Assembly (NCBI GenBank): GCA_020638955.1
Contig: JACKHO010000001.1
Coordinates: forward strand, 434,001 to 498,000
Length of the DNA: 64,000 nucleotides
DNA from: Planctomycetaceae bacterium
GTDB lineage: Bacteria; Planctomycetota; Planctomycetia; Planctomycetales; Planctomycetaceae
Direction: 5' to 3'
In this document: piece after piece, positions 44,563-54,616 of the stretch
Layout: each line of letters begins with the position of its first letter
Numbering within the stretch: position 1 is the stretch's first letter
The notes under the pieces: model-generated
What the model saw: only the letters and a program-made list of their open reading frames with translations
Told to the model about the DNA's origin: nothing
Databases searched by the model: none
Program-made: the position numbers and the translations under genes

Positions 44563-46359
44563 CTACAACTCATTCAGGAAGTGGTAGGGAACGCTCTTCT
44601 TGAAATTGAGTTTCTTCGCCAGCAATAGATATTGGTCTTTGTCCTGTGGGAAACGTGTCGCCAGCGCGGCGAGGTAAATGCGCTTGTCATCGACGCGGAG
44701 TGCGAGTTTCAGGATGTTCGTGGGATCGGATTTTCCAGAAGGGCCGAACGCGCTGGCGAGCAGACGTTCTTCACGAGAGCCACTGCCCAGTAGTTCAATG
44801 CCCATGTCCAACTGTTCCTTTGCCCCGTCCGTGTCGCCTGCTTTGGTCATTGCGATATACAAGAGCAAATGCGTACTGGCCATTCGCGTGTTGCCAGATT
44901 GACCACGCATTTCATCGACCTTTTCGCTTCGCCGGAGTATGCGGGCCGCCTCCGTGTAGTTTTTCTTCACGAATGCAGCGTCAAACGACTCTCCCTCCAG
45001 ATTGTTGGCGTACTCGTCCAAATTGCCCTGTGCATAACTGAGCTTCGCCAGCCAGGACGTCTTGAGCGATGTCGCCAGGTTCGGGGCCTCAACCTGAACT
45101 TCCTGAACCATCCGTTCAATGGTGGGGAGTACCTGTTGCAGGTTTTCGCTTGCCAGCAGCAGGTCCACTTCCTGGTCGAGCAGAATGTAGTCGGCCCCCT
45201 GCTCTTCTCGACGAACACGAATGCGGTTGAGCGCATTGCCGACGTGTCCCGACGCGAGCATGACGTCGTAATAGTTCATGTCGAACGTCAGCGAGTCGGG
45301 TTGGAGTTGAATGGCCTGGTTGGCTGGGGCGACCGCTTTGTCGAATTCCCCGACACTCAAGTACGCGAACGCCAGTGCGTTGGCCGCATGGGCTGAGGGT
45401 GGTTGGGCGTTGACCGCCTTTTCAAACAGTCGCACGGACTCGTCGAAGTCTTCCACAACGCGACCGAGCAGATACGTCAGCTCAGGACTATCAGGATTCG
45501 CGTTCAGCAGCGTCCGGTACTCACCTACGAGGTCATGGTCCGGTCGCGCAGATTCGCAGAGACTCTGGTAAGTGCGGTGCAAATCCACGTTAATGGGCTC
45601 TTGTTTCAAATACGGTTCAGCCCAGACGACAAACTCTTCTCCAGATGCCATGCTTCCCCACAGCATGACCGCGAATTCGTCATCGCGGGAAAAGGTCGCC
45701 CAATTGCGGGCGAAGGTTTTCATTTCACTGGGCTTGAGGATTTGGTTGAGGATGACCAGAAGCTGTTGCTGCCCCACGTCTTCTCCGTCAAACAGTCCCA
45801 CACGTTTCCTCGAGGTCTTGCTCCCTTCCATGGTGATTTGGTTCGGGAAGTCCTGGAACTCGAAGTCAACTCCCGTAAAGACGTGCACCGCCTTGCCCGC
45901 CGAGATTTCCCATTCCCCTTCAGGAAGAGTGTTGACGTTCTCCCCGTACCAGATTTTTTCAAACTCAATGATGGCCGACTGGTCGGGATTCACCACAATG
46001 GTGGGACTGACAAATGGCCGGCTGAACATGCCAGTTCGCACGGCAGCCTGGACCGGCGGAACCTCGGGATACTCCTTGATGGTGAGTTCGTAGTCACCTT
46101 CGGCCAGCGTATGCTTGCTGTACGAGCGGGCTGGCACCATGAGTTCGGTACCATCGATGACAACGGTGTAAGGCGAGGTTGTGCCATTGACGACGAACAC
46201 ATCCCGTTTGCCGCCGCTTTGCCAAATCGCGAAACCATACACGACCAGCACAAACACCAGCACCACGGGAATGGCCAAATACCCAGCCCAATTGTTTGGA
46301 TCCCCTGCCCCAGTTCGTCGTCGACGCGCCACGTTTGTTCTCCAGTCAGACAATGCCAT
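44563..46359 (-). CDS. Membrane-anchored TPR protein
   Basis: 598 residues from the ATG at 46359. The longer frame to 46500 adds nothing recognisable. One helix near the N-terminus (WAGYLAIPVVLVFVLVVYGFAIW) anchors it. A beta-rich exoplasmic part follows (DVFVVNGTTSPYTVVIDGTELMVPARSYSKHTLAEGDYELTI). TPR units then run through the middle: LLGRVVEDFDESVRLFEKAVNAQPPSAHAANALAFAYLSVGEFDKAVAPANQAIQLQPDSLTFD. Likely a periplasmic scaffold. Partners unknown. Confidence 0.75.
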   Translation of the reverse strand: MALSDWRTNVARRRRTGAGDPNNWAGYLAIPVVLVFVLVVYGFAIWQSGGKRDVFVVNGTTSPYTVVIDGTELMVPARSYSKHTLAEGDYELTIKEYPEVPPVQAAVRTGMFSRPFVSPTIVVNPDQSAIIEFEKIWYGENVNTLPEGEWEISAGKAVHVFTGVDFEFQDFPNQITMEGSKTSRKRVGLFDGEDVGQQQLLVILNQILKPSEMKTFARNWATFSRDDEFAVMLWGSMASGEEFVVWAEPYLKQEPINVDLHRTYQSLCESARPDHDLVGEYRTLLNANPDSPELTYLLGRVVEDFDESVRLFEKAVNAQPPSAHAANALAFAYLSVGEFDKAVAPANQAIQLQPDSLTFDMNYYDVMLASGHVGNALNRIRVRREEQGADYILLDQEVDLLLASENLQQVLPTIERMVQEVQVEAPNLATSLKTSWLAKLSYAQGNLDEYANNLEGESFDAAFVKKNYTEAARILRRSEKVDEMRGQSGNTRMASTHLLLYIAMTKAGDTDGAKEQLDMGIELLGSGSREERLLASAFGPSGKSDPTNILKLALRVDDKRIYLAALATRFPQDKDQYLLLAKKLNFKKSVPYHFLNEL

Positions 46360-46502
46360 GTCACCGATCAGCGATCGGAGATGATTCACACACCCGGAGT
46401 ATAGCGATTCATTCCCAGACGGAAACTTACGCTTGTCCGCCTGCCGTTCCGCGACATTCGACTTGTTATGCCGGAACTCCCGTTGGTCGGTCCGGCCCAC
46501 GG

Positions 46503-47486
46503 TTACTCGCGATACACTCTTTCAATCCGATCACGATGAAGTGCGAGTAGTCGATCGAATCTGCTCAGTTTCATACCTTCAATGCCAGGGGACTTATCCG
46601 CCAGTTGGGCGAGCATGTCGGCGTCGCGGGACATTTCCCAGCCGACGAGCCAGCGGGCAATGTCGCGGAACATCAGGAAGAAACCGTTAACGACGGGCGA
46701 GAACGGCAGCTTGAATGCTGCGAAAGTGACGAGCCGCGTGCGGTGGTCGTCCAAAGCGTAGAAGAAGATGCGAATTCTTGCGTGGACTCCTCGTTGCTGT
46801 CCTGATTGTGGATCGGTCCAGAATTCATCATACGTCACGTGGACCGGTGCAAAACGTGTTACCCACTCCCAGTGAAACGTGTCGCCCGTTTTGATGGCAT
46901 AAGCCCAGCGTAGCGGGAACGGAATGCTCCGCTGTGGTCCCGTGTTGCGGACGCGAACTTCAAATTCAGACGGTTCAACGTGCGATTGAACTTCCGCCAT
47001 CCGGTCGAGATCGTATCCGAAGTAACTGTGGACGGAGGCGACGTGTTTCGCTTCTGTAAAGTTGTCGAGCACTACTTCGAGCGGCGCGTCAATTGTGTGT
47101 TCCAGGGGACGTACGGGGGCGAATCCGTCCACACTCAAGTCTGGAAACGGTGAATTAGAACCGGCCTGCCGAATCCAGAGGTAATTCCATTCTTCGCGCA
47201 CGTCGTAGGCGGGCGCCTGTGCCGTCATCTTGGGAGTCCCGGGACTTTCGCCCGCTCCGGTGTAGTTGAACGTCCAGCCGTGGTAGGGGCATACCAAATG
47301 CTCTCCAGCAACCTTGCCACAACTCAACCGCATGCGGCGATGCACACAGGAATTGTCCAACGCCCCAATTTGACCGGTCGCGGTTCGAAACAGAACAATT
47401 TCATGCCCTTCGACTTGCGCCATCACAGGACGCCGCCCCAGACGAGACGACAGACAAACAGGATGCCAATGACGAAGGACACTCAT
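46503..47486 (-). CDS. Rieske non-haem iron oxygenase
   Basis: 327 residues. The N-terminal Rieske domain has C-V-H at ALDNSCVHRRMRLSCGKV and C-P-Y-H at HLVCPYHGWTFNYTG, giving the C-x-H / C-x-x-H ligands of the 2Fe-2S cluster. The catalytic domain begins LDNFTEAKHVASVHSYFG, with the two His ligands of the mononuclear iron. This order fits VanA/PaO-like Rieske oxygenases that demethylate or hydroxylate rings. No ferredoxin or reductase gene is adjacent. Confidence 0.87.
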   Translation of the reverse strand: MSVLRHWHPVCLSSRLGRRPVMAQVEGHEIVLFRTATGQIGALDNSCVHRRMRLSCGKVAGEHLVCPYHGWTFNYTGAGESPGTPKMTAQAPAYDVREEWNYLWIRQAGSNSPFPDLSVDGFAPVRPLEHTIDAPLEVVLDNFTEAKHVASVHSYFGYDLDRMAEVQSHVEPSEFEVRVRNTGPQRSIPFPLRWAYAIKTGDTFHWEWVTRFAPVHVTYDEFWTDPQSGQQRGVHARIRIFFYALDDHRTRLVTFAAFKLPFSPVVNGFFLMFRDIARWLVGWEMSRDADMLAQLADKSPGIEGMKLSRFDRLLALHRDRIERVYRE

Positions 47487-47769
47487 GCAACAGGCTCAAC
47501 AAGTTTGCGGCAACAGGATGCAATTCGAGTTGTAGCAATGTCGGGCGAACCGTCCAACGGGAGTCACGGTGACTCTTTGGTCGAACCGGTCGCCGTTCTA
47601 CTTTGACATGGCGCCCCTTAGTCTTCACGTGTAGGTCTTGGAAATTGGGGGCGGTGCATCCTTAACGATCGAAAAAAGTTGGTGAGAAGACGGTATCTCA
47701 TGGTCCATGCGTCTGGTACAAGCAGGACATACAAGTGGACCGTCAATACTCGGCTTAAAGGGCACTCGC

Positions 47770-49743
47770 ATGTTCAGCGTACAGGAGTTTACAGCAACAC
47801 TCGCCGTTGGTGGATTTGTCATTTCAGTGTTCAGTGCCATTCTCTATGCCACATTCGGCCCGAGGCTGGTGAATCGCTGCCTGCAGACTGCTCGTGATTC
47901 AGCGAGTGCCTGGGGTGTGGTCGGAGCGTTTCTGCTCAGCACGGGGCTGTTTGGTATTGGAATGTTGGCGGAAGATATTTCAGACAACTATGTCGACACG
48001 AATGAGGGCGCCGAAGGATTCGTGCTGACTCCAGGCTTCGTGATATCTGGCTTGAAATTGAAGCAGCAGGATGATTTGCGGTTTGACGCACTGTTTCGCG
48101 AAGAGAGCAAAGGAGACTACAAGCCGACGCCTATAGCCCGAGAACTGGCACGCCGCCAGGTGTTCAGCCGTTATGCCTCCGACGCCGAGTACAGTTCTTT
48201 GGTGCGTCTGGAGAAGCTCATTGTCTCCAATTCCGACTTGGGCGTACTGAGACCCAAGTCGTCAACACAAGTAACAACGGGCGGGAAGAAGGATCAAGAC
48301 GATGAGAAGGAAGACCTGTTGCTCGTACAACTGCGTGCGTGGTCGAACAACGTTTATTTCTTTCCGGCCAAGAATACCATCAATTTAGTTCGCGGCGATG
48401 AATTGGATCGCATTCAGACTCGCATCGATTTTGCCCGGTCGATTGGCATGTCGGCAGCCCTGCTCTCGAACGTTGCTATTGTGCTGGGACTGCTCCATGT
48501 CATGATGCTGCTCTTGGTCATTGAGGGGCGAATTCCAGAATTGCGGACATGGGTGGCGATGCCGCAGCGCTGGTTGATTCCTGTACTCGATGTACCACAG
48601 CCGAAGGAGGGTGATACGTCATCGAGATGTCGCGGATCAAATGATGGACCATGTGAAATGCCGCTTGTCTCCTGTGCTTTCTTTCGAATCGCCGCTTTGG
48701 TGGTGGTGCTGATTTCGATATCGGGGATGGGGAAGCTGGCTTACGAAAAAGAAGAAGGAGAGTTTAACAAGCGTGCCTTTGGCTATTTTGCTACGCTCCC
48801 AGAGGACAAACTGCCAGACTTTACGAGCAACCGTTCCAGGCTGCTGGCTGTACAAGGTGTGAGCGGCATGGCGAACCTGGACGCGAACTCGGTGCTGACA
48901 GTTCACGACGCCAAAGATGAGACTTCACCTCGCCTCAGTGTCTATAACGTGCTCGGTGATATTCCGGCCACGACACCCGTAAACGTTGACTGGTCGCTGT
49001 GCGAAGGTCCTCCGTTCGATGTGGAGGCAATTTGTCGTAGTCCCATTGGCGAATCGACGTTCTGGTTGCTGGAGAGTGGACTGCAGCCGTGGGGCGAGGA
49101 ATGTGCGTTGGAGAAGCGGAAGGGGCGAGCGATTTCTGTTCAGCTAACGCGGGAGAAAGGCAAGTGGCACGGCAAGGTTGTGTCGGTGGTTTCACTTCCA
49201 AAGAGCTTAAGTCAGTCAGGCAGCGCAAGTGAGTTTGAGGGGATCTGTTCCTTCAAAGGCGATGAAGGCGATGAGTTCTTGCTCTGGGCAACGCGTGGTG
49301 GCAGGGACGAAAAAGGTGGCGAGGTTGCCACCGTGCTTTCCTGGGCGAAAGTCGACACAAAAACGGGAGGCCTTGGCGAAGTTAGTACGCGTACGCTCGA
49401 CATTGACCGCAGTATTGTCCCGCGGACCGACGGTTTACGTCGCTGCTCCGATTTGTTCATCGATTCCGATGAAATAATTTGGGGGGTCACCGCATGCGAT
49501 CCTGGTAAGCCTGATGTCGGACCATTCTGGTCTGCTGTTTACAAAATCGATACCGCGGAGAATCTCCGGAAAAATTCTGGTGGGATTCCTATCAAGGAGT
49601 TTGTTTCCATCCACAACGGGCTGAAAGTCGAAGCGATTTGCCAGTCACCATTCAATCTTCAAGACGGCCTCATCGGAACCGATGATGAAAAGTTCGGCGG
49701 AGTCATTCGCCCCTTCAAGTGGGATACCATCCGTTCCAAGTAA
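47770..49743 (+). CDS. Membrane protein with C-terminal DUF3616-like propeller
   Basis: 657 residues from the ATG at 47770, with AAGGG seven bases upstream. Four membrane helices are visible (LAVGGFVISVFSAILYATFG, WGVVGAFLLSTGLFGIGML, ALLSNVAIVLGLLHVMMLLLVI, AALVVVLISISGMGKLAY), with a soluble loop of about 150 residues between the second and third. The C-terminal half resembles DUF3616/esterase-like propellers: VEAICRSPIGESTFWLLESG, LRRCSDLFIDSDEIIWGVTACDPG, and VEAICQSPF followed by GTDDEKFGG. Fusion of a membrane domain to such a propeller is unusual. Function unknown. Confidence 0.6.
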   Translation: MFSVQEFTATLAVGGFVISVFSAILYATFGPRLVNRCLQTARDSASAWGVVGAFLLSTGLFGIGMLAEDISDNYVDTNEGAEGFVLTPGFVISGLKLKQQDDLRFDALFREESKGDYKPTPIARELARRQVFSRYASDAEYSSLVRLEKLIVSNSDLGVLRPKSSTQVTTGGKKDQDDEKEDLLLVQLRAWSNNVYFFPAKNTINLVRGDELDRIQTRIDFARSIGMSAALLSNVAIVLGLLHVMMLLLVIEGRIPELRTWVAMPQRWLIPVLDVPQPKEGDTSSRCRGSNDGPCEMPLVSCAFFRIAALVVVLISISGMGKLAYEKEEGEFNKRAFGYFATLPEDKLPDFTSNRSRLLAVQGVSGMANLDANSVLTVHDAKDETSPRLSVYNVLGDIPATTPVNVDWSLCEGPPFDVEAICRSPIGESTFWLLESGLQPWGEECALEKRKGRAISVQLTREKGKWHGKVVSVVSLPKSLSQSGSASEFEGICSFKGDEGDEFLLWATRGGRDEKGGEVATVLSWAKVDTKTGGLGEVSTRTLDIDRSIVPRTDGLRRCSDLFIDSDEIIWGVTACDPGKPDVGPFWSAVYKIDTAENLRKNSGGIPIKEFVSIHNGLKVEAICQSPFNLQDGLIGTDDEKFGGVIRPFKWDTIRSK

Positions 49744-49840
49744 TCATTGAACAAACTGATCCTGCCGGACGCTTCAGTCTCTCTCCTTCATTCGGTAGAT
49801 TGAGTTGTCCAATTCATCCCGGAACTTGAGGAGAGTGGTT

Positions 49841-52249
49841 GTGCGCGCTTGGTTGCTTGTGTTGCTTTTGGGCATGGGGGCGTGGTGTGGTTCTGTGGTG
49901 CAGGCGGAAGAAGGAAGCTGGGACCCGGTTTACAACGTACCGCCGCAGCCGTTTGTGGCCGCGACTGACCGGCTCATTCAGGCGCTCGAATTTGTCGGAC
50001 GTCCACTGTCTGCGGAAGACATCAAGGCCATCGAGGCAGCGAAGAACAATCCCAACGCACGCGACGGGATGGTCGCTATCCAGAAGGTGCTCGATCCTCA
50101 TTGCCTGGCATTGGTGCACATCAATGCAGAGAGCCGCGTGAGTGCAAAAGAAGGACCGGTTGAGAAGTCGCTCATGGAACAGGGCTGGCGGTCGTTTCTC
50201 ATTAAGGTGCACAACGAAGCGGGCATCACGCCCCGGCTGGTAGTTGAAAGCTCGCAGGCGCTGCCGGTTTATCAAAAAGGTAAAGGAGCCCGGCAAAAGC
50301 CGCAGCAGGAACAGGAATTGGTCAGTGAAGCCGAAGCACGGCAGCGGTTCCTGGACATTAGCGACTTCGATTCGCAACCTCTCAAGCCGCAACTCTCCGG
50401 ACTGCTGGTGGAGTACCGCGTGGTGCATCTCTTCAGCCGCGATACTGGTAAACGCGAAGCCACCTTTGCCTTCCACGTCGGTCAGGGGACTCAAGACCTG
50501 GGCTTCCGTGGCGAGGTCCCCATTCTGTTTGACTGTGAACCAGCCGTCCAGGTGTTGCTGGGCATTCATGATGATGACGGCACTCCGACCACGGCCGCTC
50601 TCACAATTCGTGACACCCGTGGCCGTGTGGTTCCGAATCCCGCCCGGCGACTGGCTCCCGACTTTTTCTTCCACAGCCAAATCTATCGGGCTGATGGAGA
50701 GTATGTTTCGCTTCCACCCGGCAAGTACACCGCCCAGGTGGGACGCGGGCCGGAGTATCTCGTGCAGACACATGAATTCACGGTGCCTGCGGGAGTGAAA
50801 GAGCATCGCCAGACGTTTGAATTGACGCGCTGGATTCATCCCAAAGAGCGGCGCTGGTATTCGGGTGACCATCACGTTCATGCCGCGGGATGTGCGCACT
50901 ACGATAGTCCCACCGAAGGCGTTGGCCCGGAAGATATGATGCGGCACATTCTCGGCGAAGACCTGAATGTCGGTTGTGTGCTCAGTTGGGGCCCCTGCTG
51001 GTACACGCAAAAACAATTCTTCGAAGGCCGTACGAATGCCTTGTCACGTGACAACTACCTCATGCGGTACGACGTCGAAGTGAGCGGTTTCCCGTCTTCG
51101 CACGCAGGGCACCTTTGCCTGCTGCGATTGTCTGAGGACGACTACCCCGGCACCACGCAAATTGAGGAGTGGCCGAGTTGGACGCTCCCGGTGTTGCAGT
51201 GGGGACAGGAGCAAGGGGGCGTCGTGGGTTATAGCCACAGCGGTTGGGGACTGGCTCTACCAGACATTATGCCGAATGGCTCCCGCCAGTTTCATGGTCG
51301 CCCCTGGGGCGGTGCACCCGAGGGATGGCAGGGACGACCCGCCGACAAGCTTCCCGACTACGCCATGCCCCGCTTCGATGGTATTGGGGCCAACGAGTTC
51401 ATCGTCACCGGCCCGCTCGGCAAATGTGATTTCATTTCCGCCGTCGACACACCCGCAATTTGGGAACTCAACATTTGGTATCACCTGCTGAACTGCGACG
51501 TCCGCACGCGCATCAGCGGCGAGACGGACTTCCCCTGTATTTATGGGGACAAAGTCGGCCTCGGTCGAATTTATGTCGAGCTCGATGAAAACGAAGAGCT
51601 CGACTACGACCGCTGGGTCAAAGGCCTGAAAGATGGCCGCAGCTATTGCGGCGACGGACTGAGTCACGTGTTTGATTTCCGCCTTGAAAACAAAAACGGC
51701 ACCGCCACAAAGCTCGGTACGAGGAACGACGCTGGGGATGTCAGTCAGGTGAACCTGGCGAGTGGCGAAGAAATGCGGGTAAAATTCTCGGCTGCAGCGC
51801 TCCTGGAAGAAACGCCAACAGACGAAACCCGCCGCATTCGTGGCCTGCGTCTCGACGACAAACCGTTCTGGCACATCGAACGCTGCCGCATTGGCGACAG
51901 TCGCGACGTGCCGGTGGAGGTCATTGTGAACGGCGAAGTCGCACATCGCCTTCCCATGGCCGCCGACGGCAGCCTCATGGAGTTCGATGTCCCCATCAAA
52001 ATCGAAAAGTCCTCGTGGGTTGCCGTCCGGATTCTCCCCAGCGTCCACACCAATCCCATTTGGGTGAACGTGGACAATCAACCTGTTTACGCGAGCGACA
52101 AGTCGGCAGAATGGTGCCGCAAGGCGGTCGACGTCTGCTGGAACGCCAAGCAGGGAAACTTCCGACAACCAGAACGTGCCAGTGCTAAAGCCGCCTACGA
52201 TGCCGCCGCGGAGTACTACGACGCGATTCTGGAATCATTGCGGAAGTAA
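49841..52249 (+). CDS. CehA/McbA-family PHP-type metallohydrolase-like protein, secreted (second copy)
   Basis: 802 residues from the GTG at 49841, chosen because GAGGAGA lies just upstream and the protein then opens with a clean signal (VRAWLLVLLLGMGAWCGSVVQA). Two beta domains lead to the PHP-type core ERRWYSGDHHVHAAGCAHYDSPTEGVGPEDMMRHILGEDLNVGCVLSWGPCW, with the DHHVH metal site, then GGVVGYSHSGWG and DVRTRISGETDFPCIYGDKVGLGRIYV. It shares this order with the protein at 31557 but diverges in sequence. It stands alone. Substrate unknown. Confidence 0.78.
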   Translation: MRAWLLVLLLGMGAWCGSVVQAEEGSWDPVYNVPPQPFVAATDRLIQALEFVGRPLSAEDIKAIEAAKNNPNARDGMVAIQKVLDPHCLALVHINAESRVSAKEGPVEKSLMEQGWRSFLIKVHNEAGITPRLVVESSQALPVYQKGKGARQKPQQEQELVSEAEARQRFLDISDFDSQPLKPQLSGLLVEYRVVHLFSRDTGKREATFAFHVGQGTQDLGFRGEVPILFDCEPAVQVLLGIHDDDGTPTTAALTIRDTRGRVVPNPARRLAPDFFFHSQIYRADGEYVSLPPGKYTAQVGRGPEYLVQTHEFTVPAGVKEHRQTFELTRWIHPKERRWYSGDHHVHAAGCAHYDSPTEGVGPEDMMRHILGEDLNVGCVLSWGPCWYTQKQFFEGRTNALSRDNYLMRYDVEVSGFPSSHAGHLCLLRLSEDDYPGTTQIEEWPSWTLPVLQWGQEQGGVVGYSHSGWGLALPDIMPNGSRQFHGRPWGGAPEGWQGRPADKLPDYAMPRFDGIGANEFIVTGPLGKCDFISAVDTPAIWELNIWYHLLNCDVRTRISGETDFPCIYGDKVGLGRIYVELDENEELDYDRWVKGLKDGRSYCGDGLSHVFDFRLENKNGTATKLGTRNDAGDVSQVNLASGEEMRVKFSAAALLEETPTDETRRIRGLRLDDKPFWHIERCRIGDSRDVPVEVIVNGEVAHRLPMAADGSLMEFDVPIKIEKSSWVAVRILPSVHTNPIWVNVDNQPVYASDKSAEWCRKAVDVCWNAKQGNFRQPERASAKAAYDAAAEYYDAILESLRK

Positions 52250-52256
52250 CGAGAGT

Positions 52257-52322
52257 AGTGGGTAGTTGGTAGTTGATAGGATTGGCTGTTTCCTACCCAC
52301 TACCAACTAATTACTACCCACT
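52257..52322. terminator. Inverted repeat between convergent genes, probable two-way terminator
   Basis: agtgggtagt near 52257 pairs with actacccact ending at 52322, and inner ttggtag pairs with ctaccaa, with a central cctaccc/gg segment. It fills the whole gap between two convergent genes and overlaps the stop codon of the aldehyde dehydrogenase gene. Confidence 0.5.
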
Positions 52323-53895
52323 ATTTACCCACTTCTTCTTGCGTCCAATTTCCATCCACCGAACGCCACATGCTGCCGGTAGGATTCTTGTCCTGCAGCG
52401 CGGGCGGAAGCCGGTGTGGGCGGACGTTGTCGTAGCACTGCAGCATTCCGAATCGCTTGACCGACGCGGGAATTCCGACGGCGGTAAATCCTGGGTGCCC
52501 CGTCGATGGAAATGGTCCCCCGTGATTCATCGCTGGCGACACAGCCACGCCAGTAGGCATTTTGTCGTTGAGCAGGCGTCCCACCTTTTGGCGAAGGATC
52601 GGTGCGACGGCATCGTAGAGCGCGTCATCATCTCCGCCGGTATGCGAGTAAACACAGCCAGTCAAATTCCCTTCCAGATGACTGATCACAGCAGCCAGTT
52701 CGTCTCCGTCTTTCGCGACGACAAACAGCGACGCATTACCGAACGCTTCCGCCTGCAATCCTGCAGGGTTCTTCAAGAAGGCTTCACCTGAAACCTTCAG
52801 CAGTGTGTTACCGTAACAGCAGCGATTCGCATCGGCGGCAGCGTTGCCCACGACGACTTCTGCTCCCGCGTCAACCAGTGCTTCAATTCCACTCTTCAGA
52901 CTCTTCTCGACACCTTCACCGAGCAGCGTGCCGACAGGAGCATCTGAGAACTTGCCAGCCACAGCTTTGATAAACAATTCCGTGTCGGGGCCGTCGACCA
53001 ACAGCACGAGTCCAGGGTTCGTGCAGAACTGCCCCGTTCCCATGAGGCAACTCGAAGAGAATTCGCCAGCGAGCTCCTCGCCTCGTTCTTTCAGGGCACC
53101 GGGCAGCATCAACACCGGATTCACGCTGGAGAGCTCGAGGTAAATTGGCTTGCCAGCTTGGTCTGCTGCGGCTTTCAGGACGAGTCCGGTGTGGCGTGCG
53201 CCGGTGTAGCCAGAGGCCCCAATCAAAGGGTGCGAGACGAGCTTGGCCCCGTCGCTGTGACTGGTGCGGTAAATGAGTTGCACAAATCCCGGCGGCATGT
53301 CGGTCGCTGTGGCGGCTCGCTGGGCACATTCGGCGAACAACTGAGTCGTGCGAGGATGAGCCGAATGCCCTTTGGCAATGACTGGGTTGCCTGCCGCGAC
53401 GGCAGCCGCGAAATCACCGCCGGAAATGCCGTTGAAGGCCAATGGAAAGTTGTTCGGTCCGAACACCACCACGGGACCAATCGGGCCAAACATGGACCGG
53501 ATGTTCGTCGCCGTGTCGATGGTTGGTTCCGCCCAGGAACCGCTGCGGGCTGCATTCGCCGCCTGCCGCAGTTGGTTGGTGGCGCGTCCCATTTCCATTT
53601 TCAGCCGAGGTTCCGACGGCAGCGCCGTTTCCTCGTTGGCTGACGCAATAATGGCCTCGGCGACCTTCTCGATTTCGTCAGCATAGGCTTCCAGAAACGC
53701 GGCGAAGCGTTCGCCGGGCCATTGGCGAACAATCGCGGCGGCAGCAGCGGCGGACTGTACGGCTCGCTCAATTTCCTCCCACGGACTGACTGGAAACGTC
53801 AGCTCAAGCGCTGTCTTGGTGGCTGGATTGGAAGCTGAAAACCCGTCGGTGCCGATTGAATTGCACCATTCACCGTTAATGAGAACCTGTTGCAT
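52321..53895 (-). CDS. NADP-type aldehyde dehydrogenase (2,5-dioxovalerate dehydrogenase-like)
   Basis: 524 residues from the ATG at 53895. This group is longer than classical aldehyde dehydrogenases. Landmarks: VVFGPNNFPLAFNGISGGDFAAAVAAGNPVIAKGHSAHP (cofactor lysine), LELSSVNPVLMLPGAL with the general-base Glu, and SSCLMGTGQFCTNPGLVLL with the catalytic Cys. The FGPNNFPLAF and ELSSVNPV motifs are those of alpha-ketoglutarate-semialdehyde dehydrogenases, which end the oxidative breakdown of pentoses, hexuronates or hydroxyproline. No pathway partners are adjacent. Confidence 0.88.
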   Translation of the reverse strand: MQQVLINGEWCNSIGTDGFSASNPATKTALELTFPVSPWEEIERAVQSAAAAAAIVRQWPGERFAAFLEAYADEIEKVAEAIIASANEETALPSEPRLKMEMGRATNQLRQAANAARSGSWAEPTIDTATNIRSMFGPIGPVVVFGPNNFPLAFNGISGGDFAAAVAAGNPVIAKGHSAHPRTTQLFAECAQRAATATDMPPGFVQLIYRTSHSDGAKLVSHPLIGASGYTGARHTGLVLKAAADQAGKPIYLELSSVNPVLMLPGALKERGEELAGEFSSSCLMGTGQFCTNPGLVLLVDGPDTELFIKAVAGKFSDAPVGTLLGEGVEKSLKSGIEALVDAGAEVVVGNAAADANRCCYGNTLLKVSGEAFLKNPAGLQAEAFGNASLFVVAKDGDELAAVISHLEGNLTGCVYSHTGGDDDALYDAVAPILRQKVGRLLNDKMPTGVAVSPAMNHGGPFPSTGHPGFTAVGIPASVKRFGMLQCYDNVRPHRLPPALQDKNPTGSMWRSVDGNWTQEEVGK

Positions 53896-53921
53896 AAGTA
53901 CAAACGCATCGATTTCTGAAA

Positions 53922-53939
53922 GCGGAGGGCATCCTCCGC
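53922..53939. repeat. Perfect 7-bp hairpin upstream of the aldehyde dehydrogenase gene
   Basis: gcggagg (53922-53928), loop gcat, cctccgc (53933-53939). On the minus strand it lies 27 bases ahead of the aldehyde dehydrogenase ATG, within its likely leader. The rest of the 322-base gap up to the tRNA gene shows no gene. Confidence 0.4.
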
Positions 53940-54217
53940 AGGAATGTGATTTCGTCGCATCATAGCCGGTGGTACCCGGCATGTGGACCCTGTCGGCAGC
54001 CTCCTGTGCTCAACCGCCCCCTACTCCGGAACGGCCTGGGAACTTCAAATGCGTCAAATGAATGGCATCCCGGCAATCTGGCAGTATTCGAATCTTCTGC
54101 AAATCGGGATTCTGCGGCCTTTGGACCGGTCGTTGTGTGGCGAATCTGACGCCAGGAGACGAATGCCAATTGCAGAACCTTGACGCCCCGAATTTCAGGC
54201 GGTAGATTTGCCCCATC

Positions 54218-54291
54218 GCACCCATAGCTCAGTTGGTTAGAGTGCATGCTTGACATGCATGAGGTCGCTGGTTCGAGTCCAGCTGGGTGCA
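54218..54291 (+). tRNA. tRNA-Val (anticodon GAC)
   Basis: All four arms pair: acceptor GCACCCA/TGGGTGC, D-arm GCTC/GAGT, anticodon stem CATGC/GCATG with loop TTGACAT (anticodon GAC), and T-arm GCTGG-TTCGAGT-CCAGC. The discriminator is A. CCA is not encoded. A terminator follows. Confidence 0.96.
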
Positions 54292-54298
54292 CTTTGAA

Positions 54299-54332
54299 TG
54301 CCGCAGCTCTTTTTGGGTTGCGGCATTTTTTT
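54299..54332 (+). terminator. Rho-independent terminator of tRNA-Val
   Basis: TGCCGCA (54299-54305) pairs with TGCGGCA (54319-54325) and is followed by seven T. It begins seven bases after the tRNA. The remaining gap to 54616 shows no gene. Confidence 0.85.
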
Positions 54333-54616
54333 GCTAGATGGGCTCTGTAACTCGTCTGAAAGTAAAGACTTAGTCTTGGCTACACGGGGCGAGTGAGGCG
54401 TATCGCGGCAACAGTTTTTCCACCGTGTTGCGAAATCGAATCGGCGTTGCTGAACGTCAACACCTGCGGGAATCGATTCAACTCACACATCGTGCAGGCG
54501 GGCTCCGAAGTGTTTCGGAATTCCCGGATATTCCGCCTGATCGTTATTCACAGGGGGCGGAAACAGCGCAGAATCTTTCGGTGTTACCGTTGTCGGGTCA
54601 ACCTTCGGACTCATCC

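Noticed and set aside
45403..46404. Long plus-strand open frame opposite the TPR protein
   Set aside because: Antisense to a gene with clear TPR and membrane-anchor features; composition is that of a shadow frame.
49814..51016. 400-codon minus-strand open frame
   Set aside because: Antisense to the second CehA/McbA gene, whose DHHVH metal site and signal peptide are convincing.
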